DNA from: JBAZHE01 sp964547855 | GTDB lineage: Bacteria > Patescibacteriota > Patescibacteriia > Patescibacteriales > WJLG01 | Reading direction: 5' to 3' | Length of the DNA stretch: 64,000 nt | NCBI GenBank assembly: GCA_964547855.1 | Contig: CAZJPG010000001.1 | Span: forward strand, 84,436-148,435 | Part shown: one piece after another, positions 59,934 to 64,000 of the stretch | Position numbering within the stretch: position 1 is the stretch's first letter | Layout of the letters: each line of letters begins with the position of its first letter | Translations under genes and position numbers: made by a program | Notes under the pieces: model-generated | Told to the model about the DNA's origin: nothing | What the model saw: the letters and a program-made list of their open reading frames with translations, nothing else | Database searches by the model: none

Positions 59934-60671
59934 TTAATTACCTTGCATGAATCGCATATTCTCAAACTCCAGAGAATCATCGGGAGGATTGATGTTGATC
60001 CGACCTGCAGGCACGACTTCTTTGGGTGTCGGCTGTTTTGCACCGACTTTCTCGAGAGCGTTGTCGATCAGACTAAGCACCTGGTCATACTGTATCGCCG
60101 CTGTCTGAGCAGTCTCGAAGGAGAGAATGTGATACTGATCGCGAATATGGAACGGAATGTCGTCAATACTGAAAGTAAAGTCCCTGTCAAAATTGAAGAT
60201 CGGTCCTGACCCGATGCCATAATCCTCATCGATGTCCATGACCAGCCCCATTGTTTCCTGGGAATCATCGAAAAACTCGTCGATCATAATCCTTGGGTGC
60301 TTGTCCGCACACTTGGCATCGACCAGTTCGGCGATCTCTTTTTCAAGTCCAAGCGACATAATCACGGCTTCCTGTTTTGCCTCCTGCAAAGATTCAGAGA
60401 GATCATCGACGTCATCAAGATCAAGACGATGTCCAACTCTTGTTAGCGGCAAATCAACTATTCTGCCTTCGGACGCTTCGACCCTGCAATCTTCGCGCAT
60501 CGTATCAGCATAACCCGGAGAACAAAGGGTGGCGACTATCTCACCGATCTTTTCCCGTGTGGGAAAGCGATAGAACCTCCCTAGTTTGATGTCGATAAGA
60601 TGCAATACGTGGTCTCTTCGACCGTTCTCCTCGACTTCGACTCCGCCGATAAAAAATCTTTTCTTGGTCAT
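59934..60671 (-). CDS. Hypothetical soluble acidic protein
   Basis: Family not recognised. The 245-residue product has no signal or membrane helix, begins with a compact beta region (KKRFFIGGVEVEENG) and has a very acidic middle (DLDDVDDLSESLQEAKQE, DEFFDDSQET, DIDEDYGIG). The start at 60671 is firm: AAGGAGGT lies nine bases before the ATG; the frame that runs on to 60764 has no start signal and lies mostly in the leader. Promoter TTTACA-17-TATATA (60755-60783) and terminator make it a single-gene unit. Codon choice and GC content look richer than in neighbouring core genes. Confidence 0.78.
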   Translation of the reverse strand: MTKKRFFIGGVEVEENGRRDHVLHLIDIKLGRFYRFPTREKIGEIVATLCSPGYADTMREDCRVEASEGRIVDLPLTRVGHRLDLDDVDDLSESLQEAKQEAVIMSLGLEKEIAELVDAKCADKHPRIMIDEFFDDSQETMGLVMDIDEDYGIGSGPIFNFDRDFTFSIDDIPFHIRDQYHILSFETAQTAAIQYDQVLSLIDNALEKVGAKQPTPKEVVPAGRININPPDDSLEFENMRFMQGN

Positions 60672-60754
60672 GATAATGACCTCCTTCTTGGGGTTTTGAT
60701 TATTGAAAAAAACGATCCGCACCCTATTTAGCGTACGGAAAAAGCAATACTTAA

Positions 60755-60783
60755 TATATAACACATAAAATGATTTTTGTAAA
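60755..60783 (-). promoter_or_regulatory. Promoter of the unknown gene 59934-60671
   Basis: TTTACA (minus, 60778-60783) and TATATA (60755-60760), spacer 17. Leader about 80 bases, ending in a strong SD. Confidence 0.6.
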
Positions 60784-60790
60784 TACTAAT

Positions 60791-60816
60791 AAAAAAGAAC
60801 CGTTTTGACACGGTCC
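60791..60816 (-). terminator. Terminator after the unknown gene 60841-61233
   Basis: A 7-bp stem (GAACCGT with ACGGTCC, one G-U) and a 6-base loop, followed by TTTTTT on the minus strand. Confidence 0.78.
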
Positions 60817-60840
60817 TAATAGTCGCGATCCCTCTCTCGA

Positions 60841-61233
60841 TCAATCGCTTTTTAAAGATACTTGCTGAATTATTTCAGCAGCGTCATCGGCCGTCATGTT
60901 TCGGACGTAAAACCCGACATACATTTTCTTTCCTTTAAGCGCAACGCTACCGAAGTGGCCTTTTATCGGTCCATTGCCATTACTTCTATCCACGCACCTT
61001 ACTTCTGTGCCCCTGATCGCCTGCTTGGCTTGAACATTGGCAATATGAAGCAAATGGTCGGAACACCCGCTTGCTGCGGCCTGCGCTAAAACTTTACCAT
61101 CATACCCAATTACGGAGATGGCACGAAACTTTTCCTCGTCGTACTTGCCGATAAAATGATCGACAAAATAATGAACCAAGGAGATGGCATTACTGGTCTT
61201 AATGATGCTGTCAAAAGTTGTTTCTTCAGTCAA
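60841..61233 (-). CDS. Hypothetical protein with faint GlcG/HbpS-like pattern
   Basis: The 130-residue product is soluble, with one central pattern (ISVIGYDGKVLAQAAASG, HIANVQAKQAIRG, GHFGSVALKGKKMYVGF) that faintly recalls the GlcG/HbpS fold, a small alpha/beta domain that can bind haem or small ligands. The resemblance is too weak for a family call. The start is a TTG at 61233 with an AGGGGG SD-like site about six bases before it; no ATG lies nearby. It has its own terminator and ends in TGA. Another of the small strong-SD genes at this end of the window. Confidence 0.72.
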   Translation of the reverse strand: MTEETTFDSIIKTSNAISLVHYFVDHFIGKYDEEKFRAISVIGYDGKVLAQAAASGCSDHLLHIANVQAKQAIRGTEVRCVDRSNGNGPIKGHFGSVALKGKKMYVGFYVRNMTADDAAEIIQQVSLKSD

Positions 61234-61309
61234 AATACCCCCTTTTTTTATCTTCTATTTAAAAATGTCCAATTTGTAATGAATATAATCGCATAATAAA
61301 TAAAAAATG

Positions 61310-63148
61310 TCAAGAGCTGGACGAACCGATTATGCCGCGGCGACGCTTGCTTTCAGCCCTTTTCGGCATAATGCCATTCTTTATATTATAGGCAGCCTGG
61401 ATGCGGCGGCGGCGCTCTGTCTCTTTAATAGCATAGCGCATGGCCGGAGTGACCGAATCGGCGTACATAATGACCTTGCCATTCTCATGGCGTGCGGCGC
61501 GCCCCATGGTCTGGATCAAAGAAGTTTCATTGCGCAAAAATCCTGACATGTCGGCATCTAAGATCGCCACTAACGAAACCTCTGGCAGATCTAAACCTTC
61601 GCGCAATAAATTTATCCCGACCAAACAATCGAATTTTCCTTCGCGCAGATCGGCCAATATGTCGACTCTTTCCAGGGTATCGACCTCACTATGCAAATAA
61701 CGCACTTTCAACCCTTTATTCGAAAGATACTCCGTAAGTTCTTCGGCCATGCGCTTAGTCAAGGTCGTGACCAAAGTCCTTTCTTTTTTCTTTGCTCGCT
61801 CTTCTATCTCTTTCTCTAGATCAGAAAGCTGCCCCTCGGTCGGACGCACTTCCACTTCTGGGTCAAGAAGCCCAGTCGGGCGAATGAGCTGTTCGACGAC
61901 TTGCTCCGAAACATCCATCTCGTAGTTGCCTGGGGTAGCCGAAACATAGACCGCCTGATTGATCTTCTTTTCAAATTCATCGAAGGTCAAAGGACGATTG
62001 TCTCGCGCCGATGGCAGACGAAAGCCGAAATTTACGAGGTTGTCCTTGCGAGCACGATCGCCGCCGAACATCGCCCTTACCTGTGGCAAGGTCACGTGCG
62101 ACTCGTCTATGAACATTAAAAAATCTTCAGGAAAAAAATCTATCAAAGTGGCTGGCGGTTCGCCGGCCTTGCGCCCAGTCAAATGACGAGAGTAATTTTC
62201 GATGCCATTGCAATATCCGACCTCCTGCATCATCTCCAAATCATAGCGAGTACGCTTGTCCAAACGATAAGCCTCCACCTCTTTACCGGCTTTTTTCAAG
62301 TCCTCTATTTGATGATCCAGCTCCTGACGAATAGAATCGAAAGCGGCGCGCATCTTCTCCGCTCCGGTCATGAAATGTTTGGCCGGCAAGATCGAAACGG
62401 TCTGTAATTCCATATAAGGCTCGCGATTGAGGTCGATGCCCCAAATCGGGATTTTAGAAGCTGGATCAATATTATAAGATCTTATCTTTTCTATGTAATC
62501 GCCAAAGACCACCAAACGGATAAGGCTCTCACCAGTGGCTAAATGAATGTCGATGTTCTCGCCGCTGACACGAAAGCGCCCGCGTAAAGTCTCGATGTCA
62601 TTACGTTCATATTGGATCTTTACCAATTCGCGCAATATCTCATTACGTTTTATGTCTTGGCCAGCCGAGAAAACTTTAGAGGAGCTCATGTAGTCCTCCT
62701 TTTCGCCCAATCCATAGATGCAAGAGACGCTGGCGATAATAATCACATCGCGGCGATTGATCAGTGACTGAGTGGCGGCATGGCGCAGGCGATCTATCTC
62801 TTCATTAATTTGAGTCTCCTTCTCTATATATGTATCCGTTTGCGGTATATACGCCTCTGGCTGATAATAATCGTAATAAGAAACGAAATAATGGACCGCA
62901 CTCGAAGGAAAGAATTCTTTGAACTCGGAATAGAGCTGGGCGGCTAAAGTCTTGTTATGAGAAATAATGAGCGTCGGTCTTTGAACGGCGGCGATGACAT
63001 TGGCCATGGTAAAAGTTTTGCCAGACCCGGTCACGCCTAAAAGCGTCTGGTCGCGAAAACCGCGAGCCAAACCTTTGACCAACTTCTCGATCGCCACCGG
63101 CTGATCGCCCGTTGGAGAAAAATTAGACTTTAATTCAAAGACCGCCAT
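61310..63148 (-). CDS. uvrB: Excinuclease ABC subunit B, lacking the C-terminal UVR domain
   Basis: UvrB is the DNA-damage verification helicase of nucleotide excision repair, working with UvrA and UvrC. The 612-residue product has Walker A GVTGSGKT (38-45), the beta-hairpin region FVSYYDYYQPEAYIPQTDTYIEK, FPEDFLMFIDESHVTLPQ, and the helicase motifs EGLDLPEVSLVAILDAD and QTMGRAARHENGKV. It ends shortly after AYNIKNGIMPKRAESKRRR with a Ser-rich tail, where normal UvrB of about 660-680 residues goes on to the UVR motif that touches UvrC. Ends in TGA. It follows a small membrane protein gene by seven bases. Confidence 0.96.
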   Translation of the reverse strand: MAVFELKSNFSPTGDQPVAIEKLVKGLARGFRDQTLLGVTGSGKTFTMANVIAAVQRPTLIISHNKTLAAQLYSEFKEFFPSSAVHYFVSYYDYYQPEAYIPQTDTYIEKETQINEEIDRLRHAATQSLINRRDVIIIASVSCIYGLGEKEDYMSSSKVFSAGQDIKRNEILRELVKIQYERNDIETLRGRFRVSGENIDIHLATGESLIRLVVFGDYIEKIRSYNIDPASKIPIWGIDLNREPYMELQTVSILPAKHFMTGAEKMRAAFDSIRQELDHQIEDLKKAGKEVEAYRLDKRTRYDLEMMQEVGYCNGIENYSRHLTGRKAGEPPATLIDFFPEDFLMFIDESHVTLPQVRAMFGGDRARKDNLVNFGFRLPSARDNRPLTFDEFEKKINQAVYVSATPGNYEMDVSEQVVEQLIRPTGLLDPEVEVRPTEGQLSDLEKEIEERAKKKERTLVTTLTKRMAEELTEYLSNKGLKVRYLHSEVDTLERVDILADLREGKFDCLVGINLLREGLDLPEVSLVAILDADMSGFLRNETSLIQTMGRAARHENGKVIMYADSVTPAMRYAIKETERRRRIQAAYNIKNGIMPKRAESKRRRGIIGSSSS

Positions 63149-63155
63149 TCAAATT

Positions 63156-63371
63156 TTAAAATTTTATCTTGGTGAATATTTTATCCAAATCGGCTTGCAC
63201 TTCCGCATTTTTCTTTTCCATCTCGGACATGCGGCCATAGACGCTTGTCGGCAAGATCAAACTAAAAAGCAAATTGAACGCCAAACACAGGATTATGGTT
63301 ATAACTGCGTTTACGGCGATAATTTTGCCCCATGGTACCGGCAACTTAGCCGGATCGACTTGGTAGTCCAT
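63156..63371 (-). CDS. Small membrane protein with a C-terminal coiled coil
   Basis: Family not recognised. The 71-residue product has one hydrophobic helix (about 15-44; IIAVNAVITIILCLAFNLLF) and a charged heptad-like tail (RMSEMEKKNAEVQADLDKIF), so it may be a small membrane protein that oligomerises through the tail. A TATAAT box (63404-63409) lies about 32 bases before the ATG. It precedes uvrB by seven bases and is probably cotranscribed with it, with no functional link evident. Confidence 0.78.
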   Translation of the reverse strand: MDYQVDPAKLPVPWGKIIAVNAVITIILCLAFNLLFSLILPTSVYGRMSEMEKKNAEVQADLDKIFTKIKF

Positions 63372-63403
63372 ATAAAAATGTTAATTTTAAGCCTGATATT
63401 TCA

Positions 63404-63409
63404 ATTATA
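63404..63409 (-). promoter_or_regulatory. -10 box of the small membrane protein-uvrB operon
   Basis: Perfect TATAAT on the minus strand, with a weak -35 (TTCATT) at 17 bases. Divergent to the promoter at 63436-63464. Confidence 0.5.
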
Positions 63410-63435
63410 GCAAGCATTGGACTAAAAATGAACTA

Positions 63436-63464
63436 TTGACATAAATACTAATAAATGATATATA
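63436..63464 (+). promoter_or_regulatory. Promoter of the unknown gene 63500-63871
   Basis: TTGACA (63436-63441) and TATATA (63459-63464), spacer 17, a near-consensus promoter. The ATG at 63455 lies inside it and cannot be the start codon. Confidence 0.75.
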
Positions 63465-63499
63465 AATACGGTACCTTAAACATAAAAAAGGAGTGGGAT

Positions 63500-63871
63500 T
63501 TGGATACTTTGATCGAGAAAAAAGCAGAAAAGAAAATTTTCATTTTCAACATCATTCACGTTAACAGCACCACCGAATCAGAGGTTGGCACAAGAGACCT
63601 TGAGATCGTTGCGGTATTTTCCCGCGACATCAGGGTCGGAGAGACTATTCGCATAGACCTTCATAAAAAAGGAGAGATTGAAAAAATCTTTCTCTCCGTC
63701 GTTGACAAACAAGGAGACCATCTTTATGTTTTTCGAGAAGAAGACCATGATGATGGCATCTTCATGTGCGAAATAATTACCAGCACCAACACCTCAGCCG
63801 CGTGGAGCCACATAGGCAGAATTTTTTTACGCCCGAAGATCAGCGACCCGCTGAGTTTTACTCTCGCCTAA
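63500..63871 (+). CDS. Hypothetical soluble protein with TTG start
   Basis: Family not recognised. The 123-residue product has no signal or membrane helix and looks like a small beta-rich domain (FIFNIIHVNSTTESEV, LEIVAVFSRDIRVGETIRIDL, SHIGRIFLRPKISD). The TTG at 63500 is preferred: AAGGAG at 63488-63493 lies six bases upstream, while the earlier in-frame ATG at 63455 overlaps the -10 box of its own promoter. Single gene with a strong terminator (63894-63937). It shares the promoter-plus-strong-SD layout of the other orphan genes. Confidence 0.75.
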   Translation: MDTLIEKKAEKKIFIFNIIHVNSTTESEVGTRDLEIVAVFSRDIRVGETIRIDLHKKGEIEKIFLSVVDKQGDHLYVFREEDHDDGIFMCEIITSTNTSAAWSHIGRIFLRPKISDPLSFTLA

Positions 63872-63893
63872 AGATCACTTTCCCAATCTAACC

Positions 63894-63937
63894 AACCCCC
63901 CGAAAACCCTAGGTATTTTTGGGGGTTCTTTTTTTAT
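63894..63937. terminator. Terminator near the right edge (probably bidirectional)
   Basis: AACCCCC pairs with GGGGGTT, with an inner AAAA/TTTT stem, followed by a run of seven T. On the minus strand it would serve the gene entering from the right edge. Confidence 0.82.
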
Positions 63938-63951
63938 CAAACATTTTTGTT

Positions 63952-64000
63952 TTAGGAACACACATTTTGCACCTTAGCCAACGCCTCGTTGGGCGTCAGC
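63952..64000 (-). CDS. C-terminal end of a gene continuing beyond the right edge
   Basis: The minus strand is open from the edge to a TAA at 63952-63954 and reads LTPNEALAKVQNVCS before the stop, a plausible protein end placed just before a terminator. Only 15 codons are visible, so neither frame nor family is certain. Confidence 0.4.
   Translation of the reverse strand, partial: LTPNEALAKVQNVCS

Noticed and set aside
63455..63499. ATG at 63455 as start of the unknown right-edge gene
   Set aside because: It overlaps the -10 box of the gene's own promoter; the SD points to the TTG at 63500.
1..64000. tRNA, rRNA, CRISPR arrays, insertion sequences, prophage genes
   Set aside because: None was recognised on reading both strands; short isolated tRNA-like folds cannot be excluded without a covariance search.

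Overview
The window looks like chromosomal DNA of a Patescibacteria (Candidate Phyla Radiation) bacterium of the Parcubacteria type. The grounds are indirect: AT-leaning sequence with the standard genetic code (TGA ends several genes just before terminators), first genes of operons that often lack Shine-Dalgarno (SD) sites, a very large serine-rich surface protein with DUF2341 and fibronectin-like modules, half-size or trimmed enzymes, and an outsized set of cell-surface glycan genes. No rRNA, tRNA, CRISPR array, transposase or integrase was seen.

Layout. Positions 1-4765 (minus) hold the N-terminal 1,588 residues of a giant anchored surface protein that continues off the left edge. 5160-7328 is a groES-groEL operon under a CIRCE (HrcA) operator. 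Next come tatD, a small Ala/Pro-rich protein, then murA with a PEGA/beta-propeller protein (plus strand). 11514-17468 (minus) carries galU, three family 2 glycosyltransferases, a half-size MFS protein, a YggU-like protein and a secreted phosphodiester glycosidase. 17618-18369 is an isolated pair of unknown genes. 18477-24196 (minus) contains rlmN and a housekeeping operon: holB, an Asp-box lipoprotein, frr, an M50 protease and a cyclophilin lipoprotein.

24308-49664 is a surface-glycan region built as two convergent halves that meet at a shared terminator near 33619-33647. The plus half has an initiating sugar-phosphate transferase, gmd, fcl, a short UDP-glucose dehydrogenase-like protein, an MBOAT/SGNH O-acylation pair, a flippase and a GT-D glycosyltransferase. 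The minus half starts with iscU-nfu-nifS and continues through a nucleotide-sugar epimerase, six GT4 genes (one with two GT4 domains fused), an asparagine-synthetase-like amidotransferase, a GT39-like membrane protein and two methyltransferases, one of them interrupted by an in-frame TGA. Together with manC at 54060-55100 this implies GDP-mannose to GDP-fucose supply, lipid-linked assembly, O-acylation, methylation and perhaps uronamide formation.

49767-57582 is an envelope operon: response regulator, HlyD-type adaptor, manC, mltG, a DUF3160 protein and a Ca-repeat L,D-transpeptidase. The right end holds a Nudix-like gene, HIT and PfkB proteins, three unknown genes with strong SD sites, uvrB without its UVR domain, a small membrane protein, and the last codons of a further gene at the right edge.

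Two styles of gene start coexist. Most core genes lack an SD site, and several first genes have a -10 box only 6-7 bases before the start codon, as expected for leaderless mRNAs. A scattered set of small unknown genes instead has consensus -35/-10 boxes, a strong SD site and often a GTG or TTG start. No single undescribed system could be proven. The best candidates for follow-up are the TGA-interrupted methyltransferase, the giant surface protein with two internal signal-peptidase-like segments, and the strong-SD orphan genes.
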